A stretch of 64,000 bases of DNA from Ctenosaura bakeri (lineage: Eukaryota; Chordata; Lepidosauria; Squamata; Iguanidae). Below are positions 22,136 to 35,900 of this stretch, one piece after another; the first letter of the stretch is position 1, and every line of letters starts with the position of its first letter. The position numbers and the translations under genes are program-made. The notes beneath the pieces were generated by a model. That model did not search any database. It was not told where the DNA came from and was given only the letters and a program-made list of their open reading frames with translations. Location: assembly GCA_948474755.1 (NCBI GenBank), contig CAOLHI010000927.1:930001-994000 (forward strand), written 5' to 3'.

Positions 22136-25100
22136 AGTGGGGGCTGCAGCAGCTAAACAGTGAGTTCAAGTGTGGGGAAGAATTCAGATGAAAGATGAAG
22201 GGTAGTTCTGCATGTGCAACTTTCACACCATGCTCTGTCATAGGATCTTGGCCTCTGTTTATTAAGCATCATGTAAAATGGTCTCCCTGTCATCCTCATC
22301 CCAGTATCATGTCTTACAGTTGGAAAAATTGTGCAGTATAAAACAGAGTGGGTGTTGTTCCAACTAGAAAAAAGGGGGGGGGAAACAATAAATTATTTGA
22401 CTATTTGGTAACTGATCAATAGTGACCCAAGTTTTCAATACCATGGTGTAAAACTCTGACCCCTCAGATTTTAAATTAAAGTTCTTCTGCATCAGAGATA
22501 TTCTTCCCCAATGAATCTTGGGACTTATAGCTTTACTGGTGCAGCAGTGCGCAACCAATAACACAGGGCTGCACAGACCACAGCCTGCCTTATAGCCTGT
22601 TGCAACCAAATCCCTGCCTTCCAGTTTCATGACAAATAACAGGTCTTCCATTGCCAATGCTAGCAGTGAGAAAAAAGCCATTTGTATCAGACTTGCTGGA
22701 GGAGAAACGGATTAAAAGCTCACCACTGACTTCCAGATACAAAAGAGGACCGCTGTGGTTTGTGCATGCACATAAATCTATGTTATGCTCGTCTTCATGC
22801 CAAAGTGTTCCCACGTTTTCAAAATATAAATAAGGGACAATCAAAATCCAGGACATGCACAGCTGACAATAAGGACATTATTAACAAGTTTGTGTTCTAC
22901 TTAAATACTTAATCAAAGTACTGATTTTAGTTAGCTCGGCCATGTGTTCTGTAAAATCAACACATTCATAAATTATACGATGCACAAATGTCTGTCTTTA
23001 TGAAGGGCCCACACTGCAAAACATAGGATTTTGGGGCATCTTAGGAAAATCTTAAGGTTTTTTTAAAAGGAAAATCTTTCTAATCCTTTGATAGGAGACA
23101 TCCCTTCTAATAAGGGACATCTGGTTTCCCTACCCTGCCACCATCAGTGATGATCCTCAGGGCAAAAAAGGTTGTGCACCCCCGTGACAGAGATTGATTG
23201 CTAGCAGAGAATTCTTCCAATACAGCCATTCCCAGGACTCTTTCAGCAAAATCATGATAAAGTAAGTGTTATTTATACTGGAGATATGACTCCAGTGGCA
23301 GCTGCCTTTGGAATTGATATGCTGTTGCCTCCAACTAAGTCAACAATGGTCTCAGCCTAACATCTCTCAGCCCAACAGCCCACCCTTAATTTCAGAGTTG
23401 TTCTTAAGAGGTGTATATTCCAGTGTTGAGTGGCATCAGACGCAAAAAAGGTGAGGTACTGTAGCCTGACAATAACCACTTATTTTAGCTTATATCTTTG
23501 AGCGCCAGTAACGATGCCTTAGGAATGGCATTTCAATCTTTCAGAACTGAGAGGAGGGCACTCAGAATCTAGGAAACCACCATCAAATAATTGTGTCATA
23601 GGGATGTTAATTGCATAGAGCATTTTGTGAAGCTCAGGGGATTTGTTTCTGACTCTAAGAGGGTTGTATTTATCCTCAGAGGCTGAGATTCTGCACTCCT
23701 GATACAAGCTTAGTCTAATACAAAGCCTGATAAGATTCTGACTGGGAGTCCCTTCTGCTTTTTGCTAAGCATTCTATGCTTTGTGGCTATAACTTCAAAG
23801 AGTGATTTAAATGTCCTACTGTCATGTAAACAGGAATTGACAAATCCATGGTATAATCCACAGTGTCATAGACCTATCTAAAGGTTCAAATAGCAGACAC
23901 AACAGAAATCAAGTATGAACATAGCAGAACTTTCCACATGCAACATAAAAGGACTAGTTTCTCTATAACACAACACAGATAATTCCTTTAACAGTCTCTT
24001 CCTTTGGATTTCGCAAGTGACAGATTTGGATTCATACATCTACCCTTCAGATGATAATGCTGAAGCCTGTCTTTTTATGATTTCATCAGACTTCACCTAC
24101 TCAGATATTAAACTGCATTTAAATACAAAACATTTTCATCCAACTCAATTTCTGTATCTTAGTTACAGCATTATAATTTGCAGCCATTTCCTTATGTATA
24201 TGGGAGAATACTCACAGCCTGTATTGCTGTTGAAGCCTAAGATAAACTATGTTTCACTATCTGTTGAATCTCTACTTTGACAGTGCCATCTTTTATTCAT
24301 TTCTGTAAATACGGTCTAAAATTTACACTGGAGTTTTCAAATCGTAATAAAGGCTATTATGTACTGAATAGAAAGCTCATGGATGCCTATACAAAGTGCC
24401 ACTATATTTTCTATAATACATATATATATGTAAGGACATACACTTTCTCTGTTGCAGTGATTTTATCCTAATCGTCTCTCTTCTTTGCTCCCTGCCTCCA
24501 GATTATGAAATTAAATTGTGTGGAAAAATGAAACACAATGGTTTATTTTACTTTTATTTCATAATTTTTAACACAAAATTCAGGAAATGTAAAGCTAAAG
24601 TAAATGATCAAGTGTCTCCACTTAAGAAAAAGCTGCAATAAGAAGGTTTTGAAGAGACAACACAATTTATTGGTGGTGAGATGGAAGAACAGATAAGGAA
24701 TAAAAAGGGAATATAAGTCTTCAGCAAAATCAATCTGATATGGAGAAAAGGTTGCACATTTTGAATGGAAAGAAAGAGCAAAACAGAGTTACTGCTCAGA
24801 GTAATGGGATATTAAACGAAGCTTATCTCAGGGAATTTATTAATATGGCCTATTCTTCAGTGTTGGGGGGACATGGGGCCAAATCGTTGTTGGATCATAA
24901 ATCACCAAGCCCTAAGCAGTTTAGTTAATGGTGAGTACATGATGGGAGCTGCAATCTATCACACTCTGGAAGATCATTATTCCCTATCCATTTTTTAATG
25001 AAGGTTCACACAACAGGTAATTGCATATAGGGTCTGGCTACATTTTGGTTCCCTTCAGTATATTCTGAATGCTTTATCTCCCCCTCCCCCATTTTTTGTC

Positions 25101-25649
25101 CATCCACTACAGAAGTTGAAAGGTTTTCTGTAACAGAGACCTATTTCTACGGACAACTATTGTAAAACTACCAGCTCCTTTAAAACAGACTGTAAATCAA
25201 AATAGAAGTTAAGGAATTTCTGGCTGACAGAGACACTAATGTGGGAAAGAGGAAGTGAGTCCCAATATGTGCCTTTGTGAAAAGTTTTCAAAGTTACTGT
25301 AATTAAATGAATACACATCTTTTATAGCAAACATATAAATCCCAAGTTTGTGTGAAGTCAGGTCTGGATTTGGTTAACAGCTGGATGGATTACCAGATGT
25401 ATACTATAGTATATGCCCTGTATCCACATGGCTGATATACACCATTTCACTTGCCCACACTGAAATGCAGTCTCTTTTTTTGACCACATGTTGTTGTTAT
25501 TTTTTATTAGTTATGCACTGGCTTTGGAGTGCAAATAATGGCTATTAAGCCTTCTTTCACTTAGATTCCAAAGTTCTGGCCAGTTTCAGAGCCTTCTCTC
25601 CAAGCTGCGTACTCATCTTGATACCTACATCACTTATCTCATTGAAATA
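22136..25649. other. Intergenic, nothing recognised
   Basis: AT-rich, especially from 24 kb. Clusters of TTTATT (AATAAA on the minus strand) at 24542-24558 could mark a distal PARD6B poly(A) site. No other gene or repeat recognised. Confidence 0.5.
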
Positions 25650-25733
25650 AATAGTGTTCACTATTATCCATGTTTTTCATTATCCATAGTAAGTCCAGGA
25701 ACATATCCTCTGTGGATGTAGGGGACAAGTTCT
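25650..25733. mobile_element. Possible Tigger-like end fragment
   Basis: CACTATTATCCATGTTTTTC, ATTATCCATAGTAAGTCC and CCTCTGTGGATG resemble a Tigger terminal region. Only one end is present. Confidence 0.35.
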
Positions 25734-26064
25734 ACCATAGAACAAAGGTAGAATATGCATGTAAGAAACTTACTCATTTTCAAGTTAAGTTCCACTCCAG
25801 CTGAAATGAAGGCAGCTATTTTATTTTCAATTCCAGCATCCTCCATTAAATTATGTGATCCAGCCTCTTTTTCTCCTTCTGATAAATTTGACTGTCAAAG
25901 AACAGTGAGCTCTCTAAATGATTACTACGTTTGCAACATACCCAATTCTACACAACTACATTGTGATCCAGGGAGATCACCAAATCATCTCTGTAAAATC
26001 TCTGGACTACAGAATGGAAAATTATTGAAGGTTTTCAAGATTCAAATTAACAATAGTCATATTT

Positions 26065-29000
26065 TTTATTATCATGTCTGTAAAAATAGGAGTAACATAC
26101 AACTCGTGCCAATTTGATTTTTGTAAAATCAAAGTTCATTTAGTGGTACTGATGTACATCACACATTAAAGTGGTAAGAAAAATACTGACATTTGACATA
26201 TTATACATATTCATGTAAAAATCATGTTGCATAAAGATTTTAGTTAGAAAATACAGAAGTCACATAAGTACATGACAATAACATTCTACATTAGGTGGAA
26301 GAACAATGATTTCACAGTTCAGCTTGATTTCATCTGGAACTATAAAATAATTCCAAAAAATTGTACTATTGTAGCCATATTTTGCTGTTTCAGATAAGGT
26401 GCACTTAAAGGCTAATCTGTATTCAAACTGCTGAGAGGGGTTTAGAATCTTCTCATTGTTGTAGATTAATACAAATAACTAGAGAACTTTGATTCCCTGA
26501 TGAAGCAATCCAAATTATTTGTTCATACATAATGATAGAAGCTTCAATCAAAAATTGAGAATGCATACATTACACACATACATAAAAATATACAACAGAA
26601 TATTAGAACTCACAATAAAATCTAAGTTATCTTGCTTAGATTCTGGGTTTTACAGTTAAAAATTGTACACACATCAAGCCTTCATGTATTCCTCCAGCAC
26701 AAGACAACTCCCTCCCCCACAAGATGCTAACAGTTGAAGTTTAAGAGGTAGTATATGAAAGTTTACGTCAGTCTGATTGTACTGAAGCCCAGTACCATTT
26801 TTATATATAAAATTAGATTCTTACACTCTGTTTCAGCAATTTGATTTTATCAGATTTAGTTAAAAAAAAACCACAAACCAGTAAGTGATAGAAAGGTTAT
26901 ATAGTTTTGTCACCAAGGCAACTGCACTACTCTGCAATTATAAGCAGTGCAGCCTGTCATTTGAATAGCAAAATGCATGAAGCTTTCTGCTTATCTCCCC
27001 TGTCTCTAATGTTCACTGATTTGTCAAATTCCCAAAGTTCAAATTTTATTTTATTAGGCATTCTGAAATGGCTTCAAATCAAGTTTATTATTATTTTTAC
27101 AGGTGTGCATGTATATGTATAGGATAAGGAACATATTCCATCTCAATATGCAAGCTACCTGATTGAGAATATTACCTTATGGAATGAAATTTAAGCACAG
27201 TATAATAAAACAATTCCTTAAGTTTGTAACTGCAGTGTAATATATCTAAAATCATCATGCATATGACTGTAGCATGTATCAAAAATCAATGTCAGTGAGT
27301 TAAGCAGCACACGAAACCTGTACGTTTCCACAATAAATTAACATTCAACTCTTTCACTAATATTTTGGTCTCCATGCTTCTGTGTACGATAAAATTTATT
27401 TTACAATTCATCTACAGTATAATTTATCATGTTAGACCCATAGCAGTACCAGACATATACGCCCATGATGAAGAGGTATGCAACCAGACAGTCATATCCA
27501 TTTGGTCAACAACTCCTTATTACACCCAACTGGACTGCGCCTTAGTCACAATTATGTGAATTGAACAGTATAAACATATTCTCAAAAGATAAAATTAAAA
27601 GATATTCTTCACTGAAAGCTTTATATGTAAAAAAAAACCTCTTGTCAAAGGGAAAGTAACTCAACAAACCCTAAAATGACTGATTTATGGTTATACAACT
27701 TGACTTCCTTATGGAACTCTTTAACACTACAGAAAAACCTTTATATCTTTAAATTCCAATTGTAAGATACGTGATAGCCAAAGACAACATTCGAACTTGC
27801 CCTTGCTTTTATAGATCTTAAGCTCTGAAGATCATTCCATACCAGACACAGAGAACAGTAGACACCATAAATTAAAGGTAACATTTAAGTACAAAATGAA
27901 TAATATTTTTAGACTTTCACATGATGGATACAATGGAACTCCATGGGACCTCTCTAGATTTGAGAGAGCTTGAGGCAAAATATCCTCTGGTGGGCCACCA
28001 CCTCTGCCAATGGGCCCTTGTGGGCTAGACTGTGATAGCAGCAGGTCTGGGAAGCTGAAATGACCCATGCTTCCAATTTCCTCCAATACTTGAGACACTC
28101 TGGGAAATTAAGTGCATGGCCACATCCAGCCACTTGGAAATAATGGAAGATCCAAACAACAACAACTTGGGATTGTGGGGGAATAAGACAGACATGAGTC
28201 CTTAGTCCTGCTTGTATTCTTGTGGAAGTTCCAAGATCCATGTGCTGATGTCACACCTACAATTCTCCCACTGAAGTACAATGAAAATTCCACTGGTGTT
28301 AACACTCCTGGATTGTAGCAAAGCATTTCAAGATCTTATTTCCTATCACCAAAGGACATATACACATAGCCATACATTATAGATCAAACAAGAAACTTAT
28401 TTTTTTAAGTGAGTTGTCCAATTTACAGTGGAGATTTATCAGTAGTACATCACAATATAGTAAAGTATTAATTTAAAAAGGTAAAAGAAAAGTATACTTC
28501 TCAATTTTCCAGTGCATCAGTAAGTCCAACAGCTCCCCCTTCTAATTTTATAAATTTAATTAAATTTTATAAGGAAAAAGAAACTGATCAATTTTTAATT
28601 ATTTAAAAATATTTTAATTAGCATATGACTTGAATTAAAATAGCTGTAGTTAGTTATTGTGTTTCATTAATGTTTTTGTGCTGAAATAAGGTACTCCTTG
28701 GGCTAATTCTCATTTGAAGAAAAGACAGCACTGAAACTTATAATTCCATGAATAACACATGCAGCCAAATCCCAAGACAATAACGATGAAAAGTGAAATC
28801 ACCTATCAATGTATAGTTCATCTCAAAGTCAGCTCTGGAAAAATGCATCTGCACAATTTTAAGTTATGGCAATGCTGTCCTGTCTGGAAACAAAATGAGA
28901 ACCACTCCATGTTCCACAGTATTATTCATTTTGCTAGGTACCAAAATGGAACAAATGATGTGACTGACAACTCCATCTGGAGATCTAAAAAGCAACTGGA

Positions 29001-29098
29001 GTATGGTAATTTGAAAGATCTATACTGTTCTGAACACAGCCAAGTTAAAAAGAAGTTATGGCCTCTTAATTTGAAAAAGTGAATAAAGTAATGAAATT
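26065..29098 (-). other. PARD6B: Likely PARD6B 3'UTR (left end uncertain)
   Basis: Directly downstream of the stop codon is AT-rich DNA with no recognisable transposon from 29098 to about 25.74 kb, as expected for a long 3'UTR. Minus-strand AATAAA hexamers (TTTATT on the plus strand) lie at 27084-27089, about 27045-27050 and 26065-26070, with more at 24542-24558. None can be chosen from sequence alone. A degraded pogo-like fragment at 25650-25733 argues mildly for an end before that point. Confidence 0.4.
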
Positions 29099-29931
29099 TC
29101 ACAATGTTATGATTGTCCCATCTTCTTCTAAGGTCTTTTGTTCTGAGTCCTGGTTTTGAAACTCCATGTTAATGCTGCTTGTTGAACAATACAAGTTTCC
29201 TTCGCTGGAAGAAATTAAGCCATTTTGCACTGATTCGTGAAGGGTTTCAGTTTGTGTTAGTGATTCTAGGCTTTCATTGGAAGGAGCAGCTTTTGGAATT
29301 TGTTGTGGCTCACCGTTATCTTCAATAATGATATCATCCTCATCACTTTCTTCCTCTTCTTCAGGTTGGTAGATCGGCACAGTATGTGGAGTGTAACTAG
29401 GGAGGCTGGTATCTGTAGACTGTCCTGAGCTACCAGAAGTCCGGCTGTTCCTAACAACATTGTTCCTCTGGTTTGCTGGTCGCACAGTAATTATCAAGTT
29501 ACGACTGTTGGCAATCATCATGTCTGTAACCTGATCAAGGCTCTTCCCTGAAACTTCTATACCATTCACTTCCAGAACTTCATCGTTGACAGCCAGTAAA
29601 CCCGTGCTTTGAGCCAGGCCTCCAGGAACAAGCCTAGATATGAAAATCCCTGGAACTTTCTCTAGCCCATGGGATGTTACTCTGACACTAGAGCCATCTC
29701 GTATATAAAATCCTAGTGGCTTATCAGTTCCATATTTATAAAGTCGCACCCTGCGATGAGTTTCTGGGAGTATGTCTACATCTATAATAGATGACACTGG
29801 TCTAAAGTCTTGTGGCATGCTAATTACAATGTGCGGCTTTTTCCTATGGTTGTCTGGACGCAATACGTTTGTTAAGACATTTTTCTTCCTTGTCATGGTA
29901 TCTGTCCCAAAGGCACTGTAGTCTGCATCTT
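29099..29931 (-). CDS. PARD6B: PARD6B coding exon 3 (semi-CRIB, PDZ, C-terminus)
   Basis: The terminal coding exon is 833 nt including the stop at 29099-29101. The acceptor is a C/T-rich tract ending TTTTCACAG, then AAGATGCAGACTACAGTG; the first two bases complete codon 102 (Glu), giving [20 protein letters not shown]. It encodes the semi-CRIB ([19 protein letters not shown]), then the PDZ with carboxylate-binding loop PLGFYI, helix region [12 protein letters not shown] and end strand [11 protein letters not shown] Ser/Thr-rich linker, an acidic stretch [17 protein letters not shown] and the conserved end EEDGTIITL follow. The semi-CRIB lacks the usual paired His of full CRIBs, as is normal for Par6. 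The methionine at 29896 is internal (residue 114), not a start. Confidence 0.97.
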
Positions 29932-32900
29932 CTGTGAAAATAAAAGGGATGGGGGGGGGAATTGCACATTAGTCATGTTCACAGTACAAAATGCAATGTT
30001 TGAAGTCTCTGTCATCTGGAAGAACAAACAATTGGATTTAGCATACTGTTTTTCTTGCAATCTTCTAAATAGTCCAATTATAAGCTGGGCATTCTGTTGC
30101 AAGAAAACTGATAAAGGAAGACAGGGAAAGTTGTAAGGTCACTAGTGACTGAAGTACATGTATCATCATTTCCCCATTTCCATCTAGTTCTATCCTGAGT
30201 TTGTTGTAGTTCAAGAACTCTCATCATTAAATATTTCAAACAGATGAATTTCCAAAGCAGAAAGATTTTTAAAGAAATCCCAGACATGGTGGACTGGCCC
30301 TAATATCTATTCAAAGCTGTCAAGATTTCCTAAAGCCAAAGCTGGTCATATTGTTGAAGAAGTCTTGTCCTGCTTTTGTGAGGGCTAGAAGAGAGTAGCA
30401 GATACTTCTTTTACTGATATCTCAGTCTTCCTTTGTCATCCTCAAGATGCTTTCTGGACTGCAATTCCCATCATAACCAGCATGGCCTATGGCCAGAGAT
30501 GATAAGAATTACAGTTCCAAAACATGGATGGCAACAGTTTGAGAAAGGCTGTTCTATCCCATAATGATCTGTTCTTAGTAAGAGCGCAATCATTCAGGTT
30601 TCTACATACCTGTATTTTATTTTATGCACCTTTGACCAGAATGTCCTCAGTCTAAAATTGTTAATAGAGAAGTTTGTACTAGAGGATGGTTTATAACAGG
30701 TGGAGCCCTGGAGTTCACTCTGGCCTGCCCATGGTCCCAATCTGGCCCTCTGCACTTCATAGATGGCCACACTCCTTCCCCATGACACCAGTATGCAGTA
30801 TTTTCTGAGGTTTCTTATTTTGAAAGGTTGACATGCCTCCCTTATGACTTAGATGATGGCAAAAAGTTTTTTAAACTAAAACATACTGGTATTTTCTATC
30901 ACCTTTTTTGTCTTTGGCCCTACCTCCTACTGGAATGTGGCCCCCAAAAACCTCTTTGAAAATAACTTCAGCTCCTGGGAGTGAGTGAGGTCCCCACTCT
31001 TGGTTTATAAGGTATGCACTTAGAATTCTTTCCTCAAAATGTAATTCTACATTACATTTGCCTTTTTCTCCAGTTTCAGAATATCAGCATAAAAAGAATG
31101 AGGAAAGGCAAACAGCCAGTGGACCTGCTCCTGTCAAATATCTGGATGTCAGCCAAATGACCTGGTTTTAATCTTCTGAAAACAAATACCATTCCACAAG
31201 TTCCCTTCCCTGCCCCTCACTGAGAGTAAGTAAAGTGACTGGTAAGAGACTAAATAAGTAACATATTTAAATACTGGAAGATACTTCTAGCAAGTGGTTT
31301 AATCACAAACTAATACTCCTAGCACCCTGGAACTCAAGTTGCAAAAAGTTCCTGAGCTCATTTTAGACAGTTATTATAGCAACAAGGTTGTTTTAAAAAG
31401 CAGTTTCAAGAGGAAGAATTCATAAGCCTTATTTGAATCCACTGCTTAACTGAAGTTATATAAAGATATCTAATGCAGAGAAATACAAGTTATGGTTCCT
31501 CAGATTTCAAGCTAATGAATCAAATTCTTTTAATTTACAGCTCCTCGGGATAAGCTGGACATTTCACCCAGAACTGAACATTTCTTTGACATTATGGTTG
31601 AGGTGACTGGTACACAGCAGTACAACCTGCCCAACACACATCTGAAGTATGCTGCAATCTGCAGTTTTTAATTCCACTTTGAAAAAGGTTTTAATAATTG
31701 TAGTGGAGAAATTATTTACAGATGACTAGAAGACTCTGCAAGTCTCTGAAGAAACAGATAAGATCACTGAACCTCTCTTCTTAAGAGTAAAGCCACATGA
31801 CCACTTTAAGACTCATTTTCAATCTGGTTATACATTTTTGTTTGCCTTTATGGTTAAAGTCCTTCCTCACTGGCCACAGAATGTACATCAGCAACTGATG
31901 AGAATGATTCTACACCCTGCTTGCCACTTCATATCCAGGCAAAAATATCTGCAAGGAGTAGAAAATCCCTGCAAATGAATTAGCTGAGTGATGTTTTGAC
32001 AAAGAAGTTCAGTCAGTATCACAAGCACTGTGTTTACAGAGCTGTAGATACAACTGTTGGGAACACTTTCTATAGTTTGTCTGACAAGGTACTTCCTACG
32101 CCACCAAGAGCTCTGGATGATACTCTGTCATAAAACAGGAAAACAGGAGAGCAACATATTGAGACCACTGCTCCATCCAGGCCAGTACTGTCAACTCTGA
32201 TTGGCAGCTGCTCTCCAAGGTTTGAGGCAGGTTTCTGTCTTAGCTCTTCCAGGCCAAACCTTACTTAACTTCCAAAGTCTGGGTGAGTTGAGGGTGGCAT
32301 GATATTACATACATACATGATATTACATATTACATACCCATGGAGACATGGCAAAGACTGATGAGGTTAACTTAAAAAAAAACTCAGAAACCTACACTTC
32401 CATGACTACAGACTGCTAGGCACTATAGGTAAGCTATTTTTCTTGAAAGTGTTACTTGTTCAAAATATTTCTACATCACCTTTTGTGGAACAATCTCTCC
32501 AGCTTGAAAAGTTAAAACATTAAAATACAACAAAATCCACAACACTACAAAATCACACCTAATCCAGTGTACTCTGGAAGAAAACCATTATAATAGCTGT
32601 TGATTATGTGTCTTCACGTCGACTATGACTTATGGGGACCCTATCATAGGGTTTTCTTGGCAGAAGGTTTGCTACTGCCTTCCTCTGGGGCTGAGAGACT
32701 TGCCCAAGGCTACCCAGTGGGGTTCCCATAGCTGGGCAGGGATTTGAACACTGGTTTCCCAGAGTGCTGGTCCAACACTCACAATACGTCAGTACCAGCT
32801 CTGTTATAAAAGTAAATTTGCCATATACTTGATACTTATTTATATTACAATGAAAAGGAACCCTTCACTTAGTTTGTCAAGTAGTATTCAGGACAACAGA

Positions 32901-35900
32901 ACCAAATTCATGCATGTTTTCTTATTTTATAATTTCTACCTGGTCTGGTTAAACATAATTTGAATACAAACATGTTAAAGCCACACACAGGACTGAGTAA
33001 GTCACATTCTACATAACATAGTGAATTAAAGACTTTTCCTATATAAATAAGACAATAGATCAGGTTCCATACTGTTACTGCGGCTTCATAACGGCATGAG
33101 GGACTGGAAAGTTGTTGCAGCCACTGGGATCCAAACTCCTGCTATAAGGCTAAGAGATATCATCATCCTTTATATCACCAGGAGAACTCTTCCATCATGC
33201 CCAACTGGATGATCTTGCATACTTCTGTTTTATTATCTTTATTTGAAGTACACAATTCGCTCAGTTCTCAAACTGCAAATATTTACTCTCTATACCTAAG
33301 AACATTTCCTTTTTATCTTACAAAGAGACTCTGCCCAACTGTTAGCCCTGATGCATTCTGGACCCTCTATCTTCCCTTAGCAGAAAAAACTTGTGTTCTG
33401 TCCTGGTCTATGAATAGAATTAAGCCTGAAGGAAGGAAAGAAAGACAAAGGCAAATCTGCTAGCTTTAAGTAGTTCTAAAGACAACTTAGGACTCAGAGG
33501 GCTACTATTAAGTATTAAAAAAAAGTTAACTGCAAATAGCTTCAAATGATTATGTGTTTAAAATACGGGGAATGGTATTGAAAATATAACTTTGCAATGT
33601 CATTGTCTCTTTGTGAAATTCTTGCCGACAGGTTGTATCAACTGTTTGAAAATGCAAGGACTTCATTTTATTGTACCCAACCTCTCTTAGCAGCAAACTT
33701 CAATCAAAATTAATGTAGCAAGGGAGAAAGCTAGGTTTTATACCCCTTCTCCTCATATGCTCACTCCAAATTTTGTGGTGAAAAAAGGTGACTTACAACT
33801 CCTGGACTTCTCCAGCAAACACGATTCATCTTTCAAACGATTTGCAAGCCTCCACTCCCATCTTTTTACAGTAAAAAAAATTAAAAATCCCTTTGTTCAT
33901 CTGGCCACTTCCAGGATTTTTTTTTTTCTGATTTGAGTGCTCAGCAGGTAAAAGGAGTAGAAAACTGACCCAACGAACCCCAAATCTTGCCCAGTCCTGC
34001 TTTAGTGTGAGGTCTGACCAAATCAAAATAGAGTGGTACTATTAATTCCCTTGATCTAGACACTATATTCCTATTGATGCAGGCTAAAATTGGGTTGGCT
34101 TTTTTAGCTGCCGCATCACACCACTGACTCATGTTCAGCTTGTGGTCTACTAAAATTCCTAGATCCCTTTCACATGTACTGTTGTTAAGCCAGGTATCAC
34201 CCCTTATATGTGCATTTCATTTTTTTTCTGCCTATGAGTAGTACTTTACATTCTTCCCTATTGAAATTTAGTTTTGATGCAGCTCTCTAATTTGTTAAGG
34301 ATATTTTGAATTCTGATCCTGTTCTCTAAGGTATTAGCTACCCCTCCTAATTTGGTGTCATTTGCAAATCTGATAAGCCTAACCTCTGTTCTATCACCCA
34401 AGTCATGTATAAAAATGTTGAATAGCATCCGGCCTTCACTATGCAAGGAATTTATGTTTGTCCATAAGTCATAAAGCTGGGACCAAATTTATGTCAAGTT
34501 CAAAACAAATCCCTAAAATCAGATTTTCAGGTGAAATAGTTGAAAAAGGAAACAGGTTAAATCCAATCATTTCAATAGGAGAAGAACCCAATCAGCAGAG
34601 TTTTGTACATAGGAGCTTATTTACATCCATAGTAACAAACAGATCTCATAAGAAGAAAAAGAAAACCAGAACAGATACTCATTATGCAGCCTGGAACAGA
34701 ATTCCAAAGGTCTATAATGAATCTGAACACATAGAAGGCCACAGCAAACAAAAACCAGTTCAGCTATTTCATACCTATACTTAGCACTGGGTAGGTATTT
34801 CACTAAAAAAACAAAATACATTGTACCTAACGTAATATGTAACTGGAATTCCCTACTCCCTCTACCCCACTTCAGAACTCTGCATACTCCTGAAAGCTTC
34901 CCCTGAGAGCTTTCCCCATGAAAGGCTTGAGGTGTGGGATGGGGAGTTGTCAGTTACTGGGTAGGGGTATTTCCTGCATGGTGATATATGCCACTACTTT
35001 TAAGCTTGCTCAGAACTTGCAATGAAGAAAATTACCACTAACCATTTTGTTGCTGTGATAAAAAAAATGCAAGGTACAAAAATTTCCCAGAATATGGTAG
35101 TGCCATGAGAAGAAATTATTTCCTCTATATAGATGAAATTTGCTCAAGAGAAAATAAGGCACCCGACGTGAAACCTAGCAGGATAGTTGCATGATTCTGG
35201 AGGTAGTTGAGTCAGGGTACTAGTGTTGGAGAAGTGTGATGAAAACACTTCCAGTGGGCTTTAACAGGCCAGAATTTTTATGAAGAAGAATATGGCTTAG
35301 GCTAAGACAGTTTGTAAGTATAAGTCAGATATACACAACATTGGGACTGAGAGCCTTTCAGATTTTTTTTTAAATGCCTACAACCAAAATGCAAAAGTCA
35401 TTCTTCTTTCCACCATGCATCATAATATGGTATGGAGCCAGAACCAGAAAGAAAGGCCAATTAAATCTTACAGTACAATTGTACAAAGGACCACTCTGTG
35501 CCATTTGTGCATTTGTGAACACAAAGTAAATAAACAGTCAATGGCAGTATCTACAAACACTGATGTTGCTGTCACTGATGCTTTAATTATTTAGCTGTCT
35601 AACAATCAAAGATGGAATGAAGTGTAGTTCCTGACCACTTCTGGTCAAAATGGACAAATATAAGGGAGAATATAGATGGCGCATCATCTTAAGCAGTCCC
35701 AAACTTCAGCTATTTCTTCCCTCAATTACAATCGCTCTTGAAACTTTCAGTGACAATAATAAGCGGTCATTGCTCACTTTGTCCATTATCACAGGACTGT
35801 GAACCCTACAGGCAGAGTAACATTATAGTCATGTGAGCAACAGGAAACTCTAGCTCTATGTTCCTTTGCAACAACTGCTTTTATGCATTTAAAACTGGCA

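Noticed and set aside
1..24000. BCAS4 or RIPOR3, neighbours of PARD6B in mammals
   Set aside because: No exon resembling either was recognised in the flanks. Absence by eye is weak evidence, so no claim is made.
29893..30102. 69-residue frame just upstream of exon 3
   Set aside because: Intron sequence overlapping the acceptor; no similarity to known proteins.
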